64,000 nt of DNA from Boletus sp. NGJ (lineage: Eukaryota > Basidiomycota > Agaricomycetes > Boletales > Boletaceae), in contig JAGTXK010000027.1 in assembly GCA_019096195.1 (NCBI GenBank), forward strand, positions 186,001-250,000, given 5' to 3'. Positions 21,710 to 33,898 of the stretch are shown here, in pieces; the first letter of the stretch is position 1; each line of letters starts with the position of its first letter. The notes beneath the pieces are model-generated. The model had not been told where the DNA came from and did no database searches. It worked only from the letters and a program-made list of their open reading frames with translations. Made by a program: the position numbers and the translations under genes.

Positions 21710-22787
21710 ATGCCTTTTAGTCACCACTCACATTCTGGTCAGTTCTGCAGGCATGCCTCTGGAACCCTTGAAGAGGTTGTTTTGGAGGCCATCAGACAGG
21801 GTTTCGAGGTATATGGCCTCACCGAACATGTTCCACGGTATAGGCCGGATGACTTGTATCCAGAAGAGGTCTCTTCGTTGCCTAAACCGTGTCCGCATTC
21901 GACTCACCCTCCTCGCGTTTAGGCAGGGCTGTCCCTTCATTCCCTGATGCAACAATTCACAGACTTTTTGGACGAAGCCCACAGGCTCAAGTCAGCATAC
22001 GCTCCCCAGATCACCCTCCTCGTCGGTTTAGAGACCGAGTTCATCACGAATACAGATCTGGAAAATTTGAGTACCCTTCTCAGCGAACATTCAGGCCGCA
22101 TTGAATATATCGTTGGGTCAATCCATCACGTCAACGCCATTCCCATCGACTTTGATCAAGCCTCGTTCGAGAGGGCGCTGCATACGTCCACCGTCACAGA
22201 TGTGGTGGCTGAAATGAACGCCACGGGAAAAGAGCGCATGGACAATTTCCTCTCAACATACTTTGATGCGCATTACCGATTGTTGGAACGTTTTCGCCCG
22301 GAAATTATCGGTCACCTGGATCTGTGCCGACTCTACAACCCAGAATTGCGTTTCTCCGAATTTCCGAATGCATGGGACAAATTAAAACGAAACGTTAAAT
22401 ACGCCACTCACTACGGCGCTTTATTCGAAGTCAACGCGGCCGCCTTGAGGAAGGGTTGGGAGACCCCGTATCCCGGAGAGGATGTCGCTGCAGTGCGTGG
22501 GCCAAGTTCGCCTTCCTTTTTATGACCTCATGGGTTACCCATAGTTGATCCTTGAGCTGGGTGGTCGCCTCGCTCTCTCTGATGACAGCCATGGACCCCA
22601 TCGCGTGGGAGAAAATTACCCCCGCATGCGAGATTACTTGCGTCAGTTGGGTGTCAAGGAACTCTGGTATCTGACCCGCACGCCGGAGGGCATCGCTTTT
22701 GAACGGGGTCTTTCAGCGACACGCGTCTCTGGCGACTGGTGGGAGCATGACTGTTGGAAACGCTGCGCGCCATCAGCCCAAACTTAA
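21710..22787 (+). CDS. HIS2: Histidinol-phosphatase, PHP family (323 aa)
   Basis: Exons are 21710-21868, 21923-22492 and 22545-22787, GT-AG, phase 0. The protein starts MPFSHHSHSGQFC, the metal-binding HxH of PHP-domain histidinol-phosphatases. It then shows GLTEHVPRY, LVGLETEF, VGSIHHVN, GHLDLCR and LSDDSHGPHRVG, which are the expected metal ligands in order. The enzyme removes phosphate from L-histidinol phosphate in the penultimate stages of histidine biosynthesis (cytosolic). The length is normal for fungal HIS2 proteins (about 300-340 aa). Nothing nearby belongs to the pathway. The start at 21710 is chosen because family members begin with this motif. Confidence 0.93.
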
Positions 22788-23956
22788 AAGCTGCACGAAG
22801 CAATTCCACCCAGTCTATTTGTCAAGGTCGGGGCTTGTTCCCCGCCTGCCCAGAAAGCTGACCCCCAGAAAGTGTCTCTAGCTATGCGTTTGGATATCTC
22901 ATGCGCTCCCAGTCTCCTGAGACTGTTTGTGACGGTTTACATGCCCTTGGTACTTGGTTTGGCTTGTTGTGCCCTACATGTCGCTATTTTGAGCCGTTCT
23001 TGTCAGCAAGACCCTCACGGCGAACTTGAGGTCATGGTCGCTCCATTTGCGCCCTCTTTTGTGGCCGTAGTGATGCGTGTCCCTCCCGTCCGCGCCGCCG
23101 CTGGGCCATGAGTACCTGTGCGCTACCTGCTCTCACGGGTGCGGCTCGCGGGATAAGGCTGTTTGACCCGATTTAGTTTGGCGCCGTTTTTGCGTAGCTT
23201 CAAGTTAGAGGCACCTTCGTTCGGTGGCCGAGTTCATTTTAGATGTACAATTTTGCGCCGCTTCGACACCAAAGACGTAAACGGACATGCCACATGATGT
23301 CTTGACGGGGCTTGCCCACGCCTTCCCTCCCCTCACCGCGGGTTTTCTACTGTACGCTATTGCACGACGACGGTCGTGTTGCAAGATCCGGGTCAACAAC
23401 GGATGGTACGTAGTCGGACCTAGTGTTGTGGTCCATTCCGAGGACTAAACTAGTGGCTCCGCGATGGCATATTTTACTATCAGGTGTCACGATTCATGAC
23501 AGGGTTGCACATGCGTATATATGATCCCCCGACCCTTTAAAAAAGGCGCAGATCTGGGCATCTGCATCAGATGGATGATCGACCATTTAGTTTTTGCAAA
23601 CCGACACCGCTCTTGCTAGTCGACATTAAAATCCCCACCCCGCACGCTTCGCACAACAGATCTCGGATGAGGGCTTCTTGAAGCACTGGGGCTGGGGCAA
23701 AAAGAAGACAAGAACAGAGACGAGATCCATTGCCGATTTCTCGGAATCCAAGCAGCAAGTGGAGACGTATAAAGCTTGGTCCAGAAGACGGCTTTCGAAT
23801 CGTCTCAACGCGCCCTTTCTCCTTCCACACGCACGCCTCCTACGTCTACTTGCTACTTATCCTAATCTATCCTACACGCGTGCGCTCGTTACTTTTCCTG
23901 CCGTGTCGCGTGTTTCTGACTCGAGGGAGAACAGAGACTACTCCAATTCAATCAAC
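22788..23956. other. Intergenic, no gene seen; TATA-like element before the Cys-rich gene
   Basis: A 79-codon hydrophobic plus-strand frame at 22872-23111 has no support. TATAAA at 23768-23773 and pyrimidine-rich sequence up to 23950 look like the promoter and leader of the next gene. Confidence 0.4.
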
Positions 23957-24303
23957 ATGTGCTACCGCGAAACGCAATGCATCGAGTTCTCCTGCGGACA
24001 CCAGGAGCCTTACACTGACAGCAAAGTAGGTGTTTCCGTGCATTGCTCGGCCTCTTTGCTAAAAATGATGTTTTGTCTAGGTCGATTGCGGGTCCAATCG
24101 ATGTCGATACAGCGCTCAACATGTGCGACCATGTATTGGATGCTCGACGACGTGTTTGCAAATGTTCGTTTATCGAGTGCTGTGCGACGCGCGAGACTGA
24201 TGTGGCTGACATCTCCACTAGCCTGGGCAGGGCTCAACCTAAAGTTGGCCAACGGAGGGATCCGAAATGCCCTCACTGTGCACGACAGCAAGCCTCTTCA
24301 TAA
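23957..24303 (+). CDS. Small Cys/His-rich protein of unknown function (77 aa)
   Basis: Exons are 23957-24025, 24081-24163 and 24222-24303; intron 2 has a weak donor (GTTCGT). The product starts MCYRETQCIEFSCGH and contains about ten cysteines and several histidines in CxxC-like pairs: CGH, DCGSNRC, RPCIGC, TTC and KCPHC. Such a spacing suggests one or two structural zinc sites. Short proteins beginning MCYRE with this pattern are common in Agaricomycetes, in my recollection, but have no assigned role. There is no signal peptide, so it is probably cytosolic or nuclear. The gene stands alone between long intergenic stretches. Confidence 0.7.
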
Positions 24304-25409
24304 AGGGTTGCCGTCCCGTCACTTTTGTTTTGCCCATCATCCCTTCCTTCTCGGCCCCTCGTCATCCTGCCTCGTGATGTATCATGTATCAATGATGTCT
24401 ATTATTCTATCCCCCCCCCTGTCCCCAAACACGACGCTGTTTCTACTTTTGAGGTGTGTGGGGCGATGTCCGATCAGTTTGGTGATGATAGATGGTCGCG
24501 TTTCGTGCCGCGCGTTGACAACGAGGGGGGGTAGCCTCTGAACTAGACTGGATGGGATTTGGGCCATGCGCAGGCAAGGGCCGGATATCTGACGGCTTTG
24601 CACGGTGAGTCAGACACGTGGCGAGAGAACGAGCCATCTAGGCAACGATAGGACTCAGGGTGAGGGTGGGTTCGTTTTCTCACTCTTTTGTTCTCTTTAA
24701 TGATGGATGATGGATGACGCTGTGTGGATCGCAGAGCTTCTGCCTATGGCATTGGCCCAAGAACACGGCATCGAGGTCGAGAATGTAGTGTTTCTTTTTT
24801 CTTTCTTTTCGACTTCGGGGTGAAGCCGGGGTGTCGTGGTCCGCACAGGATGGGCCCCAGGCAGCTAGGGACTGCGGGTGTGAGACGCTTTGTGGTTTGG
24901 TGGTGATGGAGAGTACAAAAAGTCCATGGTGATGATGGATAATGACTATGCGGGATGAGTGTGAGTGATTCCAAATAGACACGGAATGCGCACAACGCAT
25001 GTGGGCGGAAGGACCTTTGCCGATTAACCTGACCGCGAGGCTAGATGTGATCACGAGACATGTGCCCAACGTCGTTGCAGGACGTCTGGAGAGGCCTTGC
25101 GTCGTGACTCGCCGGCGTTGGGCCCTTCAAGTAGACGAGAGCCAGGTCACGAAACCATCGAAGACAGGGGTCTATTTCCCATAAAAGGCACCAGAGGGCG
25201 CTACGAGCCTTGGACCCGATTGATAACGACGACAACGTCCAACTCCCCACGCACGCACGCACAAGGACACACTGCCAGCCCACATCTACACGACGAACAG
25301 CGTTGCTATCAGAAACTGTACTCCACGTGTACCCCACCACCCGTTTCTCTTCCGTTTCTTTTCTTTTTCTGTTGCCTGCACCATCCACCACTGAACAGAC
25401 ACGAGATCG
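24304..25409. other. Intergenic, promoter region of URC4
   Basis: No gene is supported. An ATAAAAGG motif at 25191-25198 lies 212 bp before the URC4 start. A pyrimidine-rich leader (25340-25380) follows. Confidence 0.4.
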
Positions 25410-27551
25410 ATGCTTCTACACAGTCTGGATTCTCCTCATGCACAGGCAATGTTCCTGCGTACCCTTCCAGCCATCAGAGCACGGTGTGCCCAAGTACACG
25501 ATCTCGCGAAAATGGGTGCGCTCCAGTACTTTGATTACGACCCTGGCAAGCTGGACGCAGTGATTGCGTTTTGTGCGTCCATCATGGAGGTACGTCGTGC
25601 TCTCTTTTGCCAATTTCATTGGTCTTTTCGCCCCCCTCCTTCCGGGCCCTTTTCCCCATTCTCGTCGAATCATCGAATTTGATGCTTGCACCCGATTAGA
25701 GAGACTTTGCGAATGCGTTTGATACCGTAAGTGAAACCAATCCCCTGCCATCTTTTCAAATTTCGTTCTCTGTCTCCTTACCGGGAGTTTCCGTCCCCTT
25801 CCCCCCCAACTCCACCCTCCGCCCGCGAGGCTCGTCACTTCTGATGATGATGGTAGCGATCATCCACGTCGTCACGGAGCCCGAACCCAACCTTTAACCC
25901 AAAAAAGAAAGAGAGCGGGATCACATCCGACCATTTTTCATTCATCACCTCGTGACGTTTATGTTGATGGCCTCCGACCTTTTTTTTTCTCCCCCTTTCT
26001 GTTCCATAGATCCCGCCTCATGGCCGATGGCGCCATCTTGATGCCGGTCGACCCCGCATCACAGCCTTGCTGCAGGCCTGGGACGCCGCCAACGTCGACA
26101 CGACCGAACAGTGCAAACGTCTCCTCGATCTCTTTCTCGTTTCCGTCCTCCTCGACGCCGGCGCCGGACCCGACTGGACTTACACCGAACCCGGGACCAC
26201 CGGACCCGGACAGACGTTTGCGCGCTCGGAAGGTCTCGGCGTCGCCAGCCTGCACATGTTCGCTGCAGGCCTTTTCTCGGGGTCTGTCTCACAGCCCTAT
26301 CGTGTTGACGGTACGCCCACGCTCCCCTCCGGACCCCCTCCCTTTCTCACTTTTTCCTTTTTTTTCCCTTTTCCCTTTTCCTCCTCTTGTCTGCTTCGCG
26401 ATCGTCTGACGCCGGCCAAATGATCCCGCACGATAATAGCACAAGGACTCGCTCGCATCAACGTTGATAAAGCTGCCGAGGCGATGCAAGTCAGCGCCAC
26501 GAACCCGATGGTCGGGCTCCAAGGGCGGACCGCACTCCTCATCCGTCTCAGCACTGCGCTCACATCTAACCCCCAATTTTTCGGACACGACGCCAGACCC
26601 GGAAACATGCTGGGTAAGTGCAATTTTTTTTTTTGCTTTATTGAGTCACATTGTCACCTCATTCACGACATCATTAATCGCCCCTCCCCCTTTTTTCGTG
26701 TGTGCGTACGGCCTCGTGCGGCCCCCTTCCCCGCCTGTCAATGAAACGACACGTCTCCAACACACACACCTACACACAGATTTCCTCGAGGCACAGTCCA
26801 GGTTAGACGGTCCCACGCGACGCGTGCACATCGCCGCACTATGGACCGCCCTCATCGATGGCCTCTCCACCATCTGGCCCTCCAGACTCACCCTCGACGG
26901 TATCCCCCTCGGGGACGTCTGGCCCTGCCCCGCCCTCCGCCAACGTCAACTCGCCGACCACCCCGCATCCGAATCCGACACATACGTCCCCTTTCACAAG
27001 CTCACCGGCTGGCTCGCGTACAGTCTCGTCGAGCCCATTCAGACGTTGCTCGGATGGAAGTTTGACGGTATGGAGGACATGACGGGTCTCCCAGAATACC
27101 GAAACGGTGAGCGGATTTTGTGTCTTTTTGACCGAGGGCGTCGGCGACCCTCGACTCAACGCACTGCACCACAGGCGGTCTGTTGGTCGATTTCGGCGTG
27201 CTGACCCTTCGCCCTGGCGTGCTTTCGTCCGAGCAGGAGCAGGACGCAGACGTCCCGCGCGGCATCCCTCGTCTACTGCCATCACACCCTGCCGTGGTAG
27301 AGTGGCGCGCCATGACGGTGATCGAATTGTGCGTCGTCATGTTCGGTGTTGTGACTGATGACATATTTTTTTAAAGAGATCGGATCGCGGAGGGTCTTCG
27401 GAGGAAATACAATCTCTCTAGGGAAACGCTGACGCTAGCACAGGTATTGGAAAGCGCGACGTGGAAAGGTGGGCGCGAGATCGCAAAGAAGCTCCGTCCG
27501 ACTACGGGCGGACCTCCCATTGACATCATCAGCGACGGAACAGTTTTTTAA
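25410..27551 (+). CDS. URC4: Uracil catabolism protein URC4/urg3 (DUF1688; 445 aa)
   Basis: Exons are 25410-25589, 25700-25726, 26010-26310, 26440-26613, 26780-27106, 27175-27328 and 27377-27551. Exon 2 has only 27 nt. Family signatures in order are YLRTLPA-like FLRTLPAIRARC, IPPHGRWRHLDAG, a long central region with SNPQFFG- and PGNMLD-type motifs, FHKLTGWLAYSL, GLPEYRNGGLLVDFGVL, and the C-terminal end TGGPPIDIISDGTVF. The length agrees with the family (about 420-450 aa). URC4 belongs to the reductive-independent URC pathway that lets fungi use uracil as a nitrogen source. The exact reaction is not settled. No other URC gene is in the window. Confidence 0.9.
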
Positions 27552-27678
27552 GACTCAAGACCTCGCAGGAATAAGCTAAAAAGGATCGAGTGGTGCGGTG
27601 GGGGCAGTCCTAATAGTGCAAAGTGTACGATGGAACGTGAGCAACGAGGTTGTACATCATATTTACAAGTCCACTGTA

Positions 27679-30480
27679 TCAATGGCGTTTGAGCTCTTTT
27701 GCGAGGCGATACGAGAGAATGAACGCTATCGCGGCCGCAATACCTCCCAATCTGAGCGAGACGGGGGGGGGGGTTGAAGAACAGGATGGTCAGGACGGCG
27801 ATACAGCGGGGAAGAAAAAAACGAAAGCGTACCGAAAGATGATGGCTATCGAATTGAACCTATTATCGTCCGAGCGTGTAAGCAGCTGTCGTACCGCATC
27901 CTGCGATGGAGGGGCACTCGTTCCGTCACTGGGTTGCGTGTTCCCAACGTGATGGCCATGTAGGGCGGATATGTCCGGATCAAAGATGGCAAAGATTATC
28001 GATGACAGACCGGTCACGAGGAACTGAGGGATGACGATGAATACGTTGTGAATGCCCTGTATGGGATCGGTACAAGGGTACACACGAATACGTGCGGAGG
28101 ACATGAAAAAGGTGCGTGAGCTCATCCAGCGGCAAGGTCCGAACGAAACACAATCAGAGAGAGGATCACGCACGATGATGGCACCGGCCTGGGCATTCAG
28201 ACCATTGGCCGACGTTGTTGTTGCAGACCCTGACGTCGACGTCATCGCGTTCCCCTCCAAGTGAGCTACAGAGGGCGGAGAGCGAGGGATGGCTATATCG
28301 ATCCTGCTGACGCGTGCCCGTGCGTTCCCCAACCCGATGATGATCCTCGGATGCGGATCGGCTTCGTCCTCTTGGTCAGACGACGTTGTTTTCGATCCGG
28401 GCGAACTTTGAATGCCGGCCCGGGCGTGGGCATGAAGGTGGGGGTGGGGATGGCCGTTGGGCACCCCTTCCTCCTCCTCCTCCTCCTCTTCGTCGTCCTC
28501 GACATGGGCTTGAAAAAGCAGCTGGGTCTCTTCTTCGTTCGCATTGTGCTCGACGTCATCACGTGGACGGACCGCGCGTGTCGAACGCGTGTCAGCGAGA
28601 TGGATTGACCCCGTATCATCCGAGGCTGGGTGGGACAATATTGCCTCCCCGAGCTAAAGATGCCATTGGGGTATGGGGTAAGAACCGAATGGCGTAAAAA
28701 GGTCTTGTCCCCGATCTCCACTTACCAAGGCAAAAGGCGCCCACTGCGTAATTGCCCAACAGAACCCGGTGACAGACACGATGAAGGTTGCACCCGATAC
28801 GGTCGAGGTGACGCTATGTTTTCAATGATGGTAAGAGCAGAACCAAACAAATACATCAGGTGTCAAAAGATCGCCGCTGATGTGAATAACACAAAGGATG
28901 AGCGATGAACGTACAATGTGGCAGCCATACACATCGCAAAAATAAAGTGAGACAATGCCCATAAGCTGGTCAAGTGCATCCGAACACGTTCTAACCACGT
29001 CTTCTGCTTTGGTTGAAGGGGTCTGGAAGCGTGCCCAGCATGTTGTGGGACAACAAAGGAGGGCATGATGATGTTGGCTGCCAGTGACACTAAAGCACTG
29101 TAAAACATTGCTCGTGACCCAAGCCGCGTGGATTCGGCATCAAGGGCAATCACAGCATCTTCGTTTTCTGGAATAGGCGAAGACTGCTTGTGAAGCTCCC
29201 CAATGTACACCGTGGTGTAAAACAGGACTGGGAACCATCCCAACCATGCACTGTCCACCATCAGGGCGGGAAGTGAGCTGCAAACGAGAAGACGCACAAA
29301 AATTGGATCCAACACTGCAGATACAGGTCACCGCAAAATTGGGCACAAAGAGGTGAGAACGCACAATCTGTCGGATGACGCTAGGCAACCTCACGAGAGT
29401 CTCGGATAGTACCTTCAACTCCTGTCGAAATCCTTTTGGATCGCTTCTGCAGAGAACATGAGTGTATACCAGAGCAGTGAAAGAGGAGGGATCGTACGAT
29501 GAGCGGAGCAAGACACGCTCTTTTACATGAAAACACACCCACGCCTGTGTCGAGAACAAGAGAAGAGCTGCGATGAGGGAAAGGACCCCCAACTGTGCAC
29601 TCCCCAAGAAGGGAAAAAATCGAGGGAGATCGAGATTCCCTCTGAAGTGGAGGTTAAGGATGATTCAACGTCCAGAGGCAATGCAGGCTTACACGAAAAA
29701 TCCGGCAACACTTCCGACGGCCAGCATTCGCGCTGCCCATGCGTTGCCCGCAGGTTGCTTGGTGGCGGGTAGGATGTCCACGAGTAGCGCACGATCGAGG
29801 GCTTGGACTAGACAAAGACGTAAGAGTGTTGTCTGGACGCGATTCGTGATGCTCACCAGCATTGATGCAAAAGTCTATGCAATAAATGGAAAGGATGGCC
29901 AGCCAGACGGTGAGGATGTCATTCTAGCGTGAATGAGTCGACCATGTGGTAGGCGGTGTGTGGGAAAGGATAACTGACCGAGACCGAGTCCAGAGTGGTG
30001 AATATCGTTGCGAATGGCCTCGTGAACCCAAGGAGGAGGGTGGAGAACGCACATAATGCGGCACAGGCTACAATGAAGGGTCGTCGCCTGCCAAACCGGG
30101 ACTTGGAATTGTCAGCGAGTATGCCTAGTGAAAAGTTGATGGTCAGAACTGCCTGGGAGTCGGAGGCTGAGACGTACCTATCATGGGCTGCACGATGAGA
30201 CCGGAAAGTGGTCCTGCGAGGAAGACGACGGCCATCAGCGATTTTGAGAGGCCAAGAGAGAGCAGGTATGGTGAAGCTTGATGACGTCAGTAGCTAATCT
30301 TTAGGCGAGCTGCAGACAGTCACCATAGGACATTTCCACCGACCAGAGCATTTGAACGCCAAACAGACCGACAGTAAGCGTCGGTAGTTGCGTCCAAACT
30401 GGACCAGCTACGCGGGGAACACCAGCCCAGCGACGGTTGCTGTCATCCTCGGCAATGTGTACCGCAGAAAAGCCAGTCAT
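27679..30480 (-). CDS. Sucrose / alpha-glucoside H+ symporter, SLC45-SUT type (675 aa)
   Basis: Thirteen exons on the minus strand: 30480-30324, 30276-30178, 30124-29979, 29923-29857, 29807-29693, 29641-29498, 29446-29365, 29314-29298, 29250-28915, 28813-28726, 28653-28174, 28056-27833, 27751-27679. All phases agree. Hallmarks of the plant/fungal SUT-SLC45 group are SLGLSKSLMAVVFLAGPLSG, DNSKSRFGRRRPFI, FFVGNLDLPRFFPFLG, QFFAWLGWFPVLFYTT, DDTGSIHLADTRS and GIHNVFIVIPQFLVTG. About 12 transmembrane helices are expected. Exon 8 has just 17 nt. The central cytosolic loop (exon 11) is long, with an uninterrupted run of Glu followed by a His-rich stretch (GHPHPHLHAHA). It likely imports plant-derived sucrose or related glucosides across the plasma membrane. 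The start at 30480 is chosen over an open upstream frame because the latter would overlap the divergent neighbour. Confidence 0.88.
28440..28510 (-). repeat. Acidic and His-rich low-complexity coding tract in the transporter
   Basis: A GAG/GAA run encodes about eight consecutive Glu. It is followed downstream by alternating His-Pro/His-Ala codons. It lies in the long cytosolic loop. Confidence 0.6.
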
Positions 30481-30630
30481 TAAGACGTCGTTGGCGAGGA
30501 GCTCGACGAGTCGGAAGGTGTGTGTGGTTGAAACACTGCCGTCACCATCGTGCACGACTCTGACCAAGGTGCACCGTGTGACACAATGTGACCACCTGTC
30601 ACCAATTACCCAGTTTTCGACAGGCCCATC
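30481..30630. promoter_or_regulatory. 150-bp divergent promoter (transporter / ETF-QO)
   Basis: The two start codons are 150 bp apart on opposite strands. A possible CCAAT-like element (ACCAATTACCCAG) lies at about 30600-30612, just before the ETF-QO start. Confidence 0.4.
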
Positions 30631-32654
30631 ATGTTGACGCGGCGAGTGGCCCTTCGCGCCTTTCATCGCGCTCTACCACGCAGCAGAGAGTCGTTTGATC
30701 CAGCGACCGTACAGCGCATCTCCGAAGACGTCGATGTCTGCATCGTTGGAGCGGGTCCTGCAGGCCTCAGTGCTGCCATACGTCTCAAACAGCTCGAGCA
30801 AGAAAGAGGAAAGGAATTCCGGATCGTCGTCCTCGAAAAGGGTGGCGAAGTAGGTTCGTCGAAATTGTTATCACACCCCGTCTCGGCTGACTGCTGCTTG
30901 ACCCAGGATCACATATCCTCTCCGGAGCCGTCATAGAACCTCGCGGTCTCAACGAGCTACTGCCGAACTGGTCCGCGAGGGATGACCACCCCCTCAAACA
31001 ACCCGCAACGTCCTCTACCATGCGGTTCTTCACCAAGAAATACTCCTTCCCCATTCCGCACCCACCTCAGATGTCCAACGACGGCAACTACATCACCTCC
31101 CTCTCCCAATTTACAGCTTGGTTGGGATCCATCGCCGAGGAGCTCGGCGTCGAGGTTTATCCCGGATTTGCAGGTGCAGGTATCGTATATGGCGTGGACG
31201 GCAACAGCGTCGCCGGCGTACGCACTAACGAAGTCGGTCTCGACAAGCAGGGCCGTATGAAGGAGACGTTCGAACCCGGGATGGAATTCCGTGCAAAAGT
31301 CACGCTCATCGCCGAAGGCGCACACGGTTCCCTCTCCAAGGAGCTCATCCACAAATTCGACCTTTGCAAGGACGCAGATCCACAGACGTATGGCATCGGT
31401 CTCAAGGAAGTCTGGCGCGTCGACCCGAGTCAGTATCGACCAGGCTCGGTCGTGCATACCATGGGTTGGCCGCTCGACTACCTGACTTACGGTGGTGGCT
31501 GGGTGTATCACATGGCAGACGGACTCGTCAGCCTTGGATTGGTCATTGGCCTCGACTACGCGAACCCGTATCTTAGTCCGTACAAGGAACTGCAGGTGAG
31601 CTTCCACGTGCCCCTGTGTTCCGTGCTCGAATCTGACACTGGATGTAGCGCATGAAGCACCACCCTTACTTTGCAAAACTCTTGTCTGGTTCCTCGACTC
31701 GCATTGCTTACGGTGCTCGCTCGTTGAATGAGGGCGGCTTACAGTCCGTCCCAAAACTCCACTTCCCAGGTGGTGCCCTTATCGGATGTTCCGCCGGGTT
31801 CGTCAACATCGCTAAAATCAAGGGCACACACAACGCCATGAAGACCGGCATGCTCGCAGCGGAAGCAGCCGCAGATGTGCTCACAGATTCCGCGTCATCG
31901 GGAGCGGATACCGGCGCGCCAAGCGACATGAGCAAGTACGACGCCGCAGTCCGGAGCAGCTGGGTATGGTCAGATCTAAACGAAGTGCGCAACCTGCGTG
32001 CGAGTTTCAATACATCGCTGGGCATCTGGGGTGGTATCGCTTACTCGGGCGTGGACTCGCTTTTCCTCAAGGGGCGGACTCCGTGGACGTTTCGCAACAT
32101 GACCCGACGTTTGGACGCTGCGCATACGCTGACGGCCAGTCACTTCAATCCCATCGATTATCCGCCACCGCAACCACCGCTGTCGACCGATCTGTTGACG
32201 TCTCTAACGCTCACAGGCACGAATCACGCCGAGGACCAGCCTGTCCATCTACGCGTGCGCAAGGACGGCGTGGAGGACGTATCTCTGAGGAAAGAGCACG
32301 TCCACCAAAACGTCGGCGAGTATGCAGGCTTGCTTCAGCGCGCGTGTCCGGCCGGTGTCTATGAGTACATCGAGGACGAAACAGCATCCAATGAAGAAGG
32401 TTGGGATGGCAAAAAGCTGGTCATCAACGCACAGGTGAGCGGTTTCGGATTTAGTACTTTTGGAGGGATTTGACCTTCTCGCTCGTCGTTGCAGAACTGT
32501 ATCCATTGCAAGCTTTGCGATATCAAAGTTCCTACTCAAGATATCACATGGACGGTGCCCGAAGGTGGAGGAGGTCCTAAATACAGTCAGTTTGGGCTTG
32601 TTTCCGTGTTGGTCTTGCGTCAAACTAAGCAACTTTGTCGTAGCTATCACATGA
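30631..32654 (+). CDS. Electron transfer flavoprotein-ubiquinone oxidoreductase, mitochondrial (599 aa)
   Basis: Exons are 30631-30853, 30907-31595, 31649-32434, 32495-32585 and 32644-32654; the last has 11 nt (ends KYTIT). The N-terminus is Arg/Ala-rich without acidic residues, a mitochondrial presequence. The FAD-binding Rossmann motif [17 protein letters not shown] is at about residues 35-52. [11 protein letters not shown], the ubiquinone-site region around [18 protein letters not shown], and the C-terminal 4Fe-4S ligands (ACPAGVYE and [11 protein letters not shown]) follow. The enzyme passes electrons from ETF (fatty acid, branched-chain amino acid and choline oxidation) to ubiquinone in the inner membrane. 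The length is normal. It shares a promoter region with the sucrose transporter. Confidence 0.95.
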
Positions 32655-33898
32655 TTCTGCGTTGTACACGGTGATTCCAGCCACGGTGCATTAGTGTACT
32701 GGCGTCGAGAGGTATATTCACATTGCTTGTCCCGACTAGAACTCGGGCTATGCTTATGACCTCGTCGTTGCAGTTACTTGGTCGCTGTTTCGACGACTTT
32801 GTGACACAAACAGGAATGTGTGGATCTGCATCGACTAGCTGGGCGGCTTATACATAATGCTAGGGTACGTGTACAGGATATTCGCCGAAACCAAATGTAT
32901 GATGTAGGCGAGAAGCAGCGTGGAGGACTGCGCGACGAAAGCAAAGCAAAGCGATCAACCGTGTGGAGAAACCCGCGACAAGTCGAAATGTGAGGGGGGG
33001 GAGCGAGGGACATGGTTAGACAGGGCACAGTACCTCCACACGAACGTCTTTGGACGACGAGCTCGGCGTTGGCAGCAACGCGGTGATGGGCGCTCAAGAT
33101 GTCAATGGTCGATCAGTGTATATGCATGGGGTGGCCTCGTTCGATGGCTGGCGAAACATGCGTCTGACCGCGATTGGAGGATGTGCAGGTAAGGATTGGG
33201 GTATACATCATGAGTTTAGGTCACTGATTTATGAGAGGTCGGAATCTGAATACGAGACCGAGAGCCTGTAGAACATGCCATGAATCCGCCCGGTTGTTGT
33301 GATTTCGACCACTCTGAATGTGAGAACATGCAAGTATATTAACCCGGCGACGCGATAAACGGTCGCTTGCTATCCTGGCTGGACTGAGACCGAGATGGGA
33401 ATCCGGAATACGGCCTCGTGCAAAGTTGGAGTGAGAAGTTGTTAGGTAGTAGACAGAGATGTACCGACTCGGCTGCCCGTCTGGGGAAGATTTGACACGA
33501 CGCATACGTGCTGTATGGGGGGAAGGAGTCGGCTCGTCCGACCTGACGTTCGATACTTGGATCACGTTGAGTTCCACATGATGACCTTATTACATCGGTC
33601 GTCTCTTGACACGACCACGCCAAGGAGCTGGCCACTACTTTACACCGTCGAGCTGAGCGAGGTGCTATCTTCAATTCTCCATCGACGAACCTCGAATTGA
33701 CAATTCAATACGCACTTTTCGCACCGATACTAGCACTGACCGATAAGTTCACACCTTAGTACTGTGGAGGTACTATGGATAGTGACAATTGTTTGCTTTT
33801 GTTTTCCGAATGACTAGAGTAAAAGGTCCTCTCGGATTTTGACCGACTTGCTGTAACTCCACCTGAGCTCATATCGTACAGTACCAGTCCTCAGTTGA
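32655..33898. other. Intergenic, no gene seen
   Basis: About 1.2 kb with only short frames on both strands and no recognisable product. The last 150 bp presumably hold the promoter of the phosphatase gene. Confidence 0.45.

Noticed and set aside
29251-29297. A 35-nt intron (GTTTGC donor) in the transporter instead of the 47-nt one
   Set aside because: The GTGCGT donor at 29297 gives the family sequence QFFAWLGWFPV, whereas the shorter intron gives extra residues.
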